Shown: positions 27,914-36,390 of the stretch, in pieces
How the letters are laid out: the number at the start of each line of letters is the position of its first letter
Position numbering within the stretch: position 1 is the first letter of the stretch
NCBI RefSeq assembly: GCF_032191465.1
Contig: NZ_JAQOUE010000001.1
Span: forward strand, 930,001-994,000
Source: Candidatus Nitronereus thalassa
GTDB taxonomy: Bacteria; Nitrospirota; Nitrospiria; Nitrospirales; UBA8639
Length of the DNA: 64,000 nt
Direction: 5' to 3'
Translations under genes and position numbers: made by a program
The notes under the pieces: generated by a model
What the model saw: the letters and a program-made list of their open reading frames with translations, nothing else
Told to the model about the DNA's origin: nothing
Database searches by the model: none

Positions 27914-30310
27914 TCAAGCGCTTTTCACCTTGACACTGGGGGCTAAAGATTTTTTTTGGTTTTTATAGGCGAAATATGGGGAATCACGATAATAGGATGG
28001 CAGATTGGCCATTGCAACCTTTTGCATGACCACGCCGAGAACATTAATTCCATGATTTCTAAATCGATCCAAAACTTCTATGGCTTCGGCCTTCACTGTT
28101 CGTCCGGCACTTACTACCAAAATCACGCCTTCAACCATATTACTGACGATCATGGCATCAACAACAGGAAGTGCCGCGGGCGTATCGAGAATGACACTAA
28201 ACCCTTGCTCTTTACACCATTGCAGTAATGTTCTCATTTTCTTCGAATGCAACATTTCCGTCGGATGTGGAGGAATATAACCAGCGGGGATGACAGCTAA
28301 ATTCGGCACCATGGTCTCATGCAAAATTTCACTGATCTCCGCTTCACCTTCCAAGTAGTGCACCAAACCTTTTGCTTTATCATGATCTTCATCAAGGCCA
28401 AAGATATTAGCCACCCGAGACCGTCGTAAATCCGTATCGATCAACACGACCCGAACACCTTCAACCTGGGCCAAGGCAATGGCTAAATTAGCGCCTAAAG
28501 TTGTTTTTCCTTCCTGGTCGCTTGGGCTGGTCACCGCAAATGAAAAAGGCGGTTCACTTTCCATCGCAATCCACAGACTAGTCCGAATATGACGATAGCA
28601 ATTTGCCGAAGCCCCCATGGGATAATCGAGCATCACAAGGGATTGACCAGTCTTTCGAATCCCGGGAGATATGGGGACCATGCCAAGGGTTAGGAGATTT
28701 TCAAAATAGCGTGACAAGTCCCGTGGACTTTTTATAATTTTGCCTCCAAATTCCAGGAACAATGAAAGCCCGGCACCTGACACCAACCCAATGAGCAAAC
28801 CCATCATAATATTCAACGGGGTCTTAGGCCGAATTTTTTTTGAATTTGGGATAGCGGGCTCAGCTAAATAAATATTACTCGTTTGGATTTTGGTTGAAAG
28901 ATCGGTCCGGCTCATTTGTTGCAGAAACAGATCATAAAGCTGTCGATTGCTATTGACCTCTCTTTCTAACAGAGAAGCTTGAACCGAGTATTTATCGAGA
29001 GCCACCTTCTCCGCCTTTTGTCGTAGTACATTTCTCCGTACGGCATTCTCACGCGCGAGGGCAAGCTGATAGTTACTTTTTACGGAGCCATACACCTTAT
29101 CCAGTTCTTCTGCCATTCGAACGCGCAATTCATTTAGCTTGGATTTCGCCTGTATCATTTTCGGATGAAGCGGTCCATATTTCTCTGACATGTTCGCTAA
29201 TTCCACCAACGATTCGATTTCACGACTGCGAAGACTTCGAATCACATCAGAATTTAGGACCTCGGTTAGAGAATCTAGCTCCGATCGATCGATTTTTTGC
29301 CCACTTGCTTGAGATTGAACTTTGGCTCGAATACTCTCAATTCGCTTATAACGGGTTTGGGCCTCCGTTCTCTCCTTTTCCGCCCTGATTAATTCCAAAT
29401 TCTGCTCATCAAGCCGTTGTGCCGCAATGGTTTGTTGATTGCTCAAATTCACAAGCCCGTGTTCCGCTCGGTAGGCATATAATGCTTGTTCGGCTTTTTC
29501 GAGCTTTTGTCGAAGGTCATCCAAATGAGAAGAAAACCAGTCCGAGGCAAATTCAGAAAATTCCGACTTCTTTTTCAAAGTTCGTTCAATATAGACCGCA
29601 GACAACGTATTGGCTGCGCGCGCAGCAAACTCCGGTTTTTCCGAGTCGACCACGACTTCAACGATTTTACTGCCATGCACAGGATTGACACTCACATGGC
29701 TTCTAAAGTCCAATACGAGCGAGGCATCTTTTTTATCGGGAAAGTTTTCTTCCAATTCGGGAAGGCCCTTCTTTTTCGATCCCCAGCTAAAAATTGATTT
29801 GATGGCCTTCACTACCTTCTGCTTGACGTCTTTGACTGTAGAGACTCCCCAAGATAACGTCTCTTGTAACCAGGGTATCTCAATTTTCTTAATTAACATT
29901 TTGAGGCGTGATGGCCTTGGTTGATATTCGGCTTCTTGAGAAAGATCCAATTGGCGTACGGCTTCTTCTACCACCGGATAACTCGTCATTAATTTGACAT
30001 GGGTTTCAATCTGCTCCGCCCCCTGAGAAATTTTCGAATCATCCGGCAAGTGAGTTTCCATCACCTTAGGATCTTGTGCCTCGATAACCAATTTGGCCTT
30101 GGCTTGATAGATGGGAATCTGAGTATAAGACCAAAAAGCAGCCACCCCGCCACAGACAAAAACCAGGCTTCCGATTAACCACTTTCGTTGAAGGCAAGCC
30201 GTTACATACTCCATTAGTTTTGCCGACTCGTCGGCTTCAACAGCTTGCGATTCAAAATCAGAGAATTGCGTCATATTACTACCATGTTCCTTTGTATCCT
30301 TAACGTTCAT
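27914..30310 (-). CDS. wzc: Wzc-type polysaccharide chain-length regulator and tyrosine autokinase
   Basis: A 798-residue two-part inner-membrane protein. A Wzz domain with a first membrane helix (about residues 43-65) is followed by a long coiled-coil periplasmic region to about residue 470, a second helix near 500, then a cytoplasmic BY-kinase. The kinase has Walker A DQEGKTTLGANLA, Walker A' VLIDTDLRRS and Walker B VILDTPAAL. The C-terminus has a Tyr cluster (SYYRDSPYFAY) as autophosphorylation sites. It would work with the Wza-type protein encoded next door to control chain length and export. The Wzz part carries an extra insert of about 50 residues near 150-200 compared with E. coli Wzc. 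Confidence 0.92.
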   Translation of the reverse strand: MNVKDTKEHGSNMTQFSDFESQAVEADESAKLMEYVTACLQRKWLIGSLVFVCGGVAAFWSYTQIPIYQAKAKLVIEAQDPKVMETHLPDDSKISQGAEQIETHVKLMTSYPVVEEAVRQLDLSQEAEYQPRPSRLKMLIKKIEIPWLQETLSWGVSTVKDVKQKVVKAIKSIFSWGSKKKGLPELEENFPDKKDASLVLDFRSHVSVNPVHGSKIVEVVVDSEKPEFAARAANTLSAVYIERTLKKKSEFSEFASDWFSSHLDDLRQKLEKAEQALYAYRAEHGLVNLSNQQTIAAQRLDEQNLELIRAEKERTEAQTRYKRIESIRAKVQSQASGQKIDRSELDSLTEVLNSDVIRSLRSREIESLVELANMSEKYGPLHPKMIQAKSKLNELRVRMAEELDKVYGSVKSNYQLALARENAVRRNVLRQKAEKVALDKYSVQASLLEREVNSNRQLYDLFLQQMSRTDLSTKIQTSNIYLAEPAIPNSKKIRPKTPLNIMMGLLIGLVSGAGLSLFLEFGGKIIKSPRDLSRYFENLLTLGMVPISPGIRKTGQSLVMLDYPMGASANCYRHIRTSLWIAMESEPPFSFAVTSPSDQEGKTTLGANLAIALAQVEGVRVVLIDTDLRRSRVANIFGLDEDHDKAKGLVHYLEGEAEISEILHETMVPNLAVIPAGYIPPHPTEMLHSKKMRTLLQWCKEQGFSVILDTPAALPVVDAMIVSNMVEGVILVVSAGRTVKAEAIEVLDRFRNHGINVLGVVMQKVAMANLPSYYRDSPYFAYKNQKKSLAPSVKVKSA

Positions 30311-30369
30311 TTTTTAATCTACACATCAGGGCTCTAAATGGCCACCATGCCCTCATCTGAAAAACGATA

Positions 30370-30951
30370 TTAAAAGAAACTTTCAGGGACAATAATGATG
30401 TCATCGGGCTGCACAAAATCGTTCATGTCAACAGTGAGCATTTGCTGATTTCCATTCACGTCACGCAACATTTTTGCCTCATCTTTCACAGCCCGTTCAG
30501 TCCAACCACCTGCTAAGGTAATTGCTTTGAGCACGGTAAGGCCCTCCCGATATGGATAGGCTCCTGGGTTTCTGGCTTCCCCACTTATGAAAAAGTTTCT
30601 ATAGGTCAGTATGGAAACCGTCACCTTCGGATTTTTCAAATATCCGTCTTCAAGCCGTTTGGCTAACGTTTCCTCTACTTCCTTCACGGTCATTCCGGCC
30701 ACTCGAAGTTCCCCTAATAAAGGAAACTTAATCACTCCAAGTCCACTGACAGCTGTTTCTGTCAACAAATCTGGCTCATCAAAGACTTCAACCCTTAGTA
30801 CATCATTCGGTCCTACTTGATAGGATGGGATCACGACTTTCGAGGTTTCATCCGCCACTGGAGGTTCAGAAGAAAACGGGGAATAGGCACACCCCACCGC
30901 CATCAAAAGAAGCACCAAACTTACAGTCAAGATCCCAATGTCCTTTAACAT
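30370..30951 (-). CDS. Wza-type polysaccharide export lipoprotein
   Basis: A 193-residue lipoprotein from the ATG at 30951: hydrophobic signal, lipobox MAVGC with Cys21, then the export domain with YQVGPNDVLRVEVFDEPDL and an SLBB-like segment FFISGEARNPGAYPY. A GTG 17 codons upstream would put an unlikely polar stretch before the signal. It is shorter than E. coli Wza (about 380 residues), with a single SLBB domain, as in many non-enteric systems that use a separate outer-membrane barrel; such a barrel is encoded just upstream. It forms part of the periplasm-to-surface export path with the Wzc-like protein. Confidence 0.9.
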   Translation of the reverse strand: MLKDIGILTVSLVLLLMAVGCAYSPFSSEPPVADETSKVVIPSYQVGPNDVLRVEVFDEPDLLTETAVSGLGVIKFPLLGELRVAGMTVKEVEETLAKRLEDGYLKNPKVTVSILTYRNFFISGEARNPGAYPYREGLTVLKAITLAGGWTERAVKDEAKMLRDVNGNQQMLTVDMNDFVQPDDIIIVPESFF

Positions 30952-31070
30952 TTTTAGTCGCCAAAAACTCTTAAAATGTTCCTTATTACATTTCTCCGAC
31001 ACAAAAATTCTTTCCCAAAATTTTATAAATCAATTAATACCCTCAGCGACAAAAAGGCCACTTTTTTATT

Positions 31071-32405
31071 CTAAAATATGCCCTGAATTGAGACCATGAG
31101 CGTATTTGCGTAGGACTCAAAGGCCGCGATCGTGGAACTCCTTTGGTCATACCGATATTGGGCCGTGACCCCCAACCATCTGACAGCTTGGTAGGTAACT
31201 CCAAATCCGCCGCCAAAATTATTGTCTTTCCTAGTCGTGGCGCCTAGGTTGCCTTGATCATTTTCGAAAACGGAATCGGCATAATTAAAATTTGCATTAA
31301 TTGATGTAAGAGCCCCAAATGTATAATTCGCAGTAAAATCGATGGCCGTCTGGGTAAAGGTCGAAGTCCCCAAGATTCCCGATTGCTGGATTGATCGAGA
31401 GGGACGCAAGCTCATATTTAATCGAGAAGCCGGTTGCCAATTCAAACTACCTGACACCTGAATAGCATCACTTCGACTTCCCCCTGAACTGAGTGGCGAC
31501 CCAGATGGTTGAGAACGTGGAGCACGATCAGGAATTAAGAACGTGTATCCAACTTGAATTTCCCCTGTCGTCTTCCCCGTGGCACGCCAACGTAACCCTG
31601 TATTCATTTGGTAATTCATACTATCGAGTTGGGTATTTTGGTCATAGACTTGTCGCGTTACTCCAAAATTCAACAAGGCATAGGTTTTGGGGGCGATGAG
31701 ACCAAACACCGTAATATTTCCTTGACTACTCAAGCGATCTCTCGTCACGGCCTGATTATTATTTTTGAATTCCCGATCAACCGCTCGAACTCGAAGGCGA
31801 ACTCCAAATTGACTTCCTATGGTTTCTGCTTCCCCGATAAAAGTCTTCTGGGCCCATTTCGTAGGTTCAAGAAACTGTAAATCTAACTCTGATCCCCGTA
31901 GGTCAAATCCTTGGGCATATCCTCCCTGAAGTTTCATTTCGAGACCGCCTGGAAAATTTAACAACACTTGCCCCCTCAGGTCCTGGTTGAGCACATTGTT
32001 TGAAGGGAATCGCTGGGAAAATGACTTTGTGGCCCGGTAATCGATCGCGGCTCGATGCAATCCAGCGAAGGGCAATTGAATCTGAATACCCGGAGAGACG
32101 GTATGAACAAAATCGCTTTGGCGATTGGATGAAGTCCGAAACGCATTATCGGTAAAGATTTCTCCTGCCCCAAAGAACGGATGAATCCGAAACGAACCAG
32201 CTTTGATCCCATTGGTGGACATGAGTGGAAGAAATCCATTTCTAGGTATGGCGCCACCTGTAAAGGCATAAGAAACCTCGTTGCCCGACAATTGAGCGAA
32301 ACTCGTTTCCACACCCAAACCCCATAAACTAACGGTCACCAACACCAGAAAAAGACAAATCTGGACTTTACATTTCCTCCCTCCAGATTTTTCCCGGCCA
32401 CTCAT
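31071..32405 (-). CDS. Outer-membrane beta-barrel protein of polysaccharide export locus
   Basis: A 444-residue protein with an N-terminal signal peptide (hydrophobic residues about 16-36, then TSFAQ). The rest consists of alternating amphipathic strands, and it ends in Phe (SIQGIF), the usual signal for outer-membrane barrel insertion. Segments such as QFGVRLRVRA and TAQYRYDQRSS are strand-like. Proteins of this kind sit beside Wza/Wzc genes in exopolysaccharide loci, where they may form or help the outer-membrane pore. Start at the ATG at 32405 with AGGAAAA upstream. No sequence motif shows the substrate. Confidence 0.8.
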   Translation of the reverse strand: MSGREKSGGRKCKVQICLFLVLVTVSLWGLGVETSFAQLSGNEVSYAFTGGAIPRNGFLPLMSTNGIKAGSFRIHPFFGAGEIFTDNAFRTSSNRQSDFVHTVSPGIQIQLPFAGLHRAAIDYRATKSFSQRFPSNNVLNQDLRGQVLLNFPGGLEMKLQGGYAQGFDLRGSELDLQFLEPTKWAQKTFIGEAETIGSQFGVRLRVRAVDREFKNNNQAVTRDRLSSQGNITVFGLIAPKTYALLNFGVTRQVYDQNTQLDSMNYQMNTGLRWRATGKTTGEIQVGYTFLIPDRAPRSQPSGSPLSSGGSRSDAIQVSGSLNWQPASRLNMSLRPSRSIQQSGILGTSTFTQTAIDFTANYTFGALTSINANFNYADSVFENDQGNLGATTRKDNNFGGGFGVTYQAVRWLGVTAQYRYDQRSSTIAAFESYANTLMVSIQGIF

Positions 32406-32849
32406 GTCAACGTTTTCCTAATAATAACAGATTGAAACATCCAATCTCCGAACCAATCGCGAAATCTCCATTTAGAGGACTTATAGTGAGATAAATAAGG
32501 GAGGGCCATAAAGCTTAGACGACCCTTACCATTCCTGGATTCATGAAACATGTGACGCCCAGCACAGCGAGAAGAAATGTGCAGCTCACTCGTCAAAAGT
32601 GAAAAAAGATATCCCTTGGGAAGACAAAAAACTCCCTCTTCATGTAATAGGGTATTTCCCTAGAACCGTCCATGCGCCAAGTTACGTAGGAAAATTCGAA
32701 CTTCAAGCTCAGGGGCTAATAAAATAGGACTTTCCAGCTGTTCTCGGACACTCTGGTAATACCTTGCACCATTAGGTGGAAAGTCATGGAGAAAAGTCCA
32801 GAAGAGAAAAAAACACAAAAATTTTATGAGGGAAAATTAGGACTACCCC
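32406..32849. other. Intergenic region upstream of the export-machinery genes
   Basis: About 440 bases with no supported gene, between the FG-GAP-type gene and the beta-barrel gene on the minus strand. It is a good candidate for the promoter of the barrel-Wza-Wzc genes. The palindrome at 32835-32864 lies at its right edge. A sigma-54-like GG/GC pair with correct spacing was looked for on the minus strand and not found. Confidence 0.4.
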
Positions 32850-32864
32850 TCAATAGAGGGGGGG
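32835..32864. repeat. Palindromic CCCC/GGGG element, copy 2
   Basis: Plus strand AATTAGGACTACCCCTC, four bases (AATA), then GAGGGG: a perfect 6-bp palindrome arm pair spanning the stop codon of the FG-GAP-type gene. In the minus-strand transcript it forms a hairpin followed by a weakly U-rich stretch. It shares its first 10 bases and arms with the element at 26737-26770. Confidence 0.45.
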
Positions 32865-34094
32865 AAGGGAAGGAAATGAAAACTGATAAACAAGACCCGC
32901 ATCTGGCATGTTTGCAAGATCCCCATAAGGAGCTCCCACAAACAGGTGTTCTTTGGATCCATTCATCGACAGGCCAAAGAGATCGGCCACTCCCGTGGCA
33001 TCACCGGGATTGGAAAGAGTGAATTGCAGCGACCCCTGTTGTTTGTCAAACACAAAGACCGTTCCAGAATCAACCCCGGCAGAGTCATCACCTGGAGCAG
33101 CCACCACGTAGTGGTTTTTTAGAAGAGCCACAGCCTCTCCAAAGTGGTCACCTGATTGGGGGTGTGGGGATTCCAATCTTTTCTGAAACTCCCCTGAATG
33201 ATTGTAATAATAGACTGCACCGGCTTCAGCTCCCCTCCCCAAGGCCCCAACCAATAACGCTTCACCATCGCTGACAAGGGACCACCCGAAATATTCGTTA
33301 GATTGCGGTTCTAAGGATTTAAGGGTTCCCACTAATTCATGGGATTGGAGATCAAAGAGATAAATTTTTCCATGATCGATAGGATCGACTCCTCCCATGG
33401 GAGCACTAATCGCAAGGCTTGCCCCCACGAAAGCCAGAGCATGCCCAAAACCATCGGCTTTCCCTTGTTGCACCTCTGGAGCTAAAAACGTGTGAAGTAA
33501 TTTTCCTGTTGCAAGCTCAAACACCAACACTTCCCCAACTTCAAAATTTTCAGGAGAACTCGCCCCAGGATCTCCAATGGCTATCCATGGTCCCTGAATA
33601 GCCATCGCATGACCGAATACGGCCGCCGTAGAATTGGGGCTGACAAACTCCTGAACAAATTTCCCACTCTGCCGATCAAAAATCTCGACTCGTCCTGCAG
33701 GACGCTGTGTTAGGCCTCTTCCCCGAGGAGCCCCAATCACCACGAATTGCTCAATCAGCCCAACCGACAGCCCAAACAAATCATCCCCAACTGGCGAAGA
33801 AGGCAAAAAGACATGAAGAATTTTGCCGGTTTCTCGATCAAATAAAAATGCTTTTCCCGTTTGGCCTCGAGTCCCCGAGGCATGGGGAGCCCCAACCAGC
33901 ACCACATCCCCATCGCTCGCCACCGCAAATCCAAATCCTTCCAATAATGTCGGCTGCGAAGAGGTGAGGGTAACTCCTTGGGCATACGGAGATTGCGCAA
34001 AACCCCCTTGCACAAAAAATAGCGACCACACGACCCAGACCATGCCAAACACTAAAAAACCATAGGAGGGTTCTTGTTTTCCACGAATACTCAT
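32850..34094 (-). CDS. Secreted FG-GAP/integrin-like beta-propeller protein
   Basis: A 414-residue protein with an N-terminal signal peptide (hydrophobic residues about 15-30, ending in GGFAQS) and seven repeats of roughly 50 residues. Each repeat has an FG-x-x-(V/L) start and a VGAP-like end: GFGFAVASDG/VGAPHA, LFGLSVGL/IGAPRG, VFGHAMAI/IGDPGA, GFGHALAF/ISAPMG, YFGWSLVS/VGALGR, HFGEAVAL/VAAPGD and LFGLSMNG/VGAPYG. Seven such units make one integrin-alpha-like propeller. The ATG at 34094 follows GAGG; the TTG at 34103 is less likely. It is the first gene of the minus-strand series and could be a surface or periplasmic polymer-binding or adhesion protein. It lacks obvious calcium loops, and no enzyme function is visible. 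Confidence 0.82.
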   Translation of the reverse strand: MSIRGKQEPSYGFLVFGMVWVVWSLFFVQGGFAQSPYAQGVTLTSSQPTLLEGFGFAVASDGDVVLVGAPHASGTRGQTGKAFLFDRETGKILHVFLPSSPVGDDLFGLSVGLIEQFVVIGAPRGRGLTQRPAGRVEIFDRQSGKFVQEFVSPNSTAAVFGHAMAIQGPWIAIGDPGASSPENFEVGEVLVFELATGKLLHTFLAPEVQQGKADGFGHALAFVGASLAISAPMGGVDPIDHGKIYLFDLQSHELVGTLKSLEPQSNEYFGWSLVSDGEALLVGALGRGAEAGAVYYYNHSGEFQKRLESPHPQSGDHFGEAVALLKNHYVVAAPGDDSAGVDSGTVFVFDKQQGSLQFTLSNPGDATGVADLFGLSMNGSKEHLFVGAPYGDLANMPDAGLVYQFSFPSLPPLY

Positions 34095-34256
34095 GTTGAC
34101 CAAACCTCGTTATCTTACCCTAGATCATTGCGATGTCATCAAGAGAAGTTCAGAATAGGTTCGTCCATTATCCTAGCATGCTCGGCGCCAAGAAACCCAA
34201 CGAGGTCATTACCCCATTTCCCTGACCCAAAAATTCTCCTTCTCGAGATCATATTT

Positions 34257-35039
34257 ATGTCTTCATGGCCCCTTCCCAAACGTGACCCTTGGTCCACACC
34301 ATTTGCGGAAACATTACTATCGCAACTCGATCTCCGTCCGGGATTGTCAATTCTCGATGTGGCCTGCGGTCATGGCATTCCTGCATTTTATCTTGCCGAT
34401 CAGGTTGGAAATGCAGGACGAGTTCTAGGCATTGATATTCATCCCACCCAATTGGCCAGAGCCAGATCTATCCAAGGCCAGGGGTTGCCATGGTTAGAGT
34501 TTGCTGAACATGATGTTCGTCATCTTCCTGCCACTCTTCCAACGTTCGACCGAATTACAGGAAACTTATCTTTTATGTTTTTTCGCCCAGACCGGTATAC
34601 GGCATTAGAAGGTTTGATCCAACACCTCAGACCCGCCGGACAAATTGTTCTCACCTTCCCCGCCATGGGCACATTTGACTCCCTTTGGCAACACGTAGAC
34701 CAAGAGATGACCATTCGCGGTTTGGAACTAGAACGCACAAAGTTGTGGGAATACATCCATGAACGCCCCTCTGGCCAAGAGGCCTATCAATGGCTTAAAC
34801 AATTAAGGATGGAAAAAATAGTCGTAGAAAATCACCCCCTGGAAGTAGAAACTGGCTCTGGACAAGAATTTCTTTGGCATCCCTTGCTCCGGGGAGGATT
34901 TTTAGACGATGTGTTCGAATGTTTTGAAGACCAGGATCGTGCCAACAAATTCATGATGTCCATATCACAAGACATTGCGAGCTTTGTACCCCTCATTGCT
35001 CAAAGATGCGTGATGTCCGGATGGAAACCATCAACATAG
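34257..35039 (+). CDS. Class I SAM-dependent methyltransferase
   Basis: A 260-residue methyltransferase. Motif I is LDVACGHGIPAFYLA at about residue 30, followed by GIDIHPTQLARARS and RITGNLSFMFF. The start is placed at the ATG at 34257; the longer frame from 34074 begins with 61 residues of low-complexity sequence overlapping the divergent promoter region. The substrate is unknown; the overall form resembles small-molecule or quinone methyltransferases. It is divergent from the FG-GAP-type gene, with about 160 bases between the starts. Confidence 0.75.
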   Translation: MSSWPLPKRDPWSTPFAETLLSQLDLRPGLSILDVACGHGIPAFYLADQVGNAGRVLGIDIHPTQLARARSIQGQGLPWLEFAEHDVRHLPATLPTFDRITGNLSFMFFRPDRYTALEGLIQHLRPAGQIVLTFPAMGTFDSLWQHVDQEMTIRGLELERTKLWEYIHERPSGQEAYQWLKQLRMEKIVVENHPLEVETGSGQEFLWHPLLRGGFLDDVFECFEDQDRANKFMMSISQDIASFVPLIAQRCVMSGWKPST

Positions 35040-35066
35040 AATTATTACTACCTCACCCATAAAAAA

Positions 35067-35387
35067 TTAAGAGGAAAGAGGGAGATCAATTACATGGCGT
35101 ATCGGTCCCTCTGATGTTGGTTCACGTTGATGAAGTTCAAATGGTGGGATATCGACCTGCAGACGCCTCAACAAGCGGCGAATAAATTTTTGACTGGGGG
35201 CTTCACATATCCAGACATACATCCCGGTTTCTAATTCATGCCGATGCCGTTTCATACGAAAGCGCGGATCTTCCATGAAGTACGCCGATAAAAATCCCGT
35301 GACCGCATGCACAACCCAGTCATGTTCTTGGGTATAACGAAAACTCATTCCAATTTCATGCACTTCAACTGCATCATTACCAGGCAT
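35067..35387 (-). CDS. Hypothetical protein
   Basis: A 106-residue protein, not recognised. The ATG at 35387 has AAGGG six bases upstream; a GTG at 35417 is also in frame. The sequence has mixed charge with a basic stretch (RRLLRRL) and no signal peptide or membrane helix. It lies between two plus-strand genes in the opposite direction, 27 bases from the end of the methyltransferase gene. Its reality rests on a good ribosome site and a reasonable amino-acid composition only. Confidence 0.5.
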   Translation of the reverse strand: MPGNDAVEVHEIGMSFRYTQEHDWVVHAVTGFLSAYFMEDPRFRMKRHRHELETGMYVWICEAPSQKFIRRLLRRLQVDIPPFELHQREPTSEGPIRHVIDLPLSS

Positions 35388-35559
35388 CACTGCCCTTTCT
35401 TCAGCACACGTGAACACCCACCCGAATCGAAACCGCTCACCGCCACAAGTTTCCCATTATACATAGATTTCATTCAAGAGAGTCGTGATTGTGCTCATCG
35501 CCATCCTTTGCTAAATTACTTCGCCTTTGACAATTTTGCCACCCTAACAAGGAAACACC

Positions 35560-36345
35560 ATGTCACAACATGCAAATCCACGAACGAATGATACCGACCC
35601 TGCTGACCCGTCCGAACCCACATATGCCGAACGGGCTCGGACTCTGATGCATCTGGCACCTGTCGCTACACTGTGTACAACGTCCCAAAAGCATCCCGAT
35701 TGGCCTTTTGGATCAATTGTAACCTATGGTCTGGATAATAAAGGAAATCCAACATTTCTTATCAGCACGATGGCCATGCATACCAAAAATATTTTAGCGG
35801 ATCCCCGGGCTAGTGTATTTGTCATGCAACCGGGTGGAGAACACGACCCATTAGGCGCAGCCCGCCTCACCGTGATGGGAAAAGTCACCAAAGTGCCGAA
35901 AGACCGAGACGCGGATATTCGCATGCAATATTTAGCCCGACACCCTAAGGCCAGCTATTGGGCAGACTTTGCGGATTTTTCGTTCTATCTGATGGATACG
36001 ATCGATCTGTATTATGTCGGTGGTTTTGGCTCAATGGGTTGGGTCTCCGCGGAAGAATATGCCGAGGCAAAGATCGACCCACTCGCCGATGCTGGTCCAG
36101 AAATAATTGACCACGTGAATGCCGATCACAAAGATTCCCTGATAATTCTGGCTTGCGCCAATGGTCAAACAGAAGCCGATGAGGTTACCCTCACGGCCAT
36201 TGACCGACTTGGATTCCACCTTCGACTGAGGATCAAAGACCGTTACACCGGGATGCGCTTGGCCTTCCCGCAGGAACTCACAAGTCCCGAGGATGCGCGG
36301 CCAGCCTTCGTCCACATGGTAAAACAGGCGCGCGGCACCACCTAA
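35560..36345 (+). CDS. HugZ-like pyridoxamine-5'-phosphate oxidase-fold protein
   Basis: A 261-residue protein with an N-terminal FMN-binding split-barrel domain (VATLCTTSQKHPDWPFGSIV, then LISTMAMHTKNILADPRASV) and a C-terminal DUF2470-type domain with the segment IIDHVNADHKDSL, where the His residues bind haem in HugZ-like proteins. Such proteins either break down haem or act as haem/FMN-dependent oxidoreductases. A membrane anchor is absent. It is followed 45 bases later by ettA. Start at the ATG at 35560. No iron-uptake genes are nearby, so a role in iron use is only a family-based guess. Confidence 0.83.
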   Translation: MSQHANPRTNDTDPADPSEPTYAERARTLMHLAPVATLCTTSQKHPDWPFGSIVTYGLDNKGNPTFLISTMAMHTKNILADPRASVFVMQPGGEHDPLGAARLTVMGKVTKVPKDRDADIRMQYLARHPKASYWADFADFSFYLMDTIDLYYVGGFGSMGWVSAEEYAEAKIDPLADAGPEIIDHVNADHKDSLIILACANGQTEADEVTLTAIDRLGFHLRLRIKDRYTGMRLAFPQELTSPEDARPAFVHMVKQARGTT

Positions 36346-36390
36346 TAAAAACCACAAAGACCACAGGCAGCTTGAAGATAAAGGAGCCAC

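Noticed and set aside
32406-32849. Possible sigma-54 promoter upstream of the export genes.
   Set aside because: TGGCGC-like sequence near 32690 lacks the TTGC partner at the right distance.
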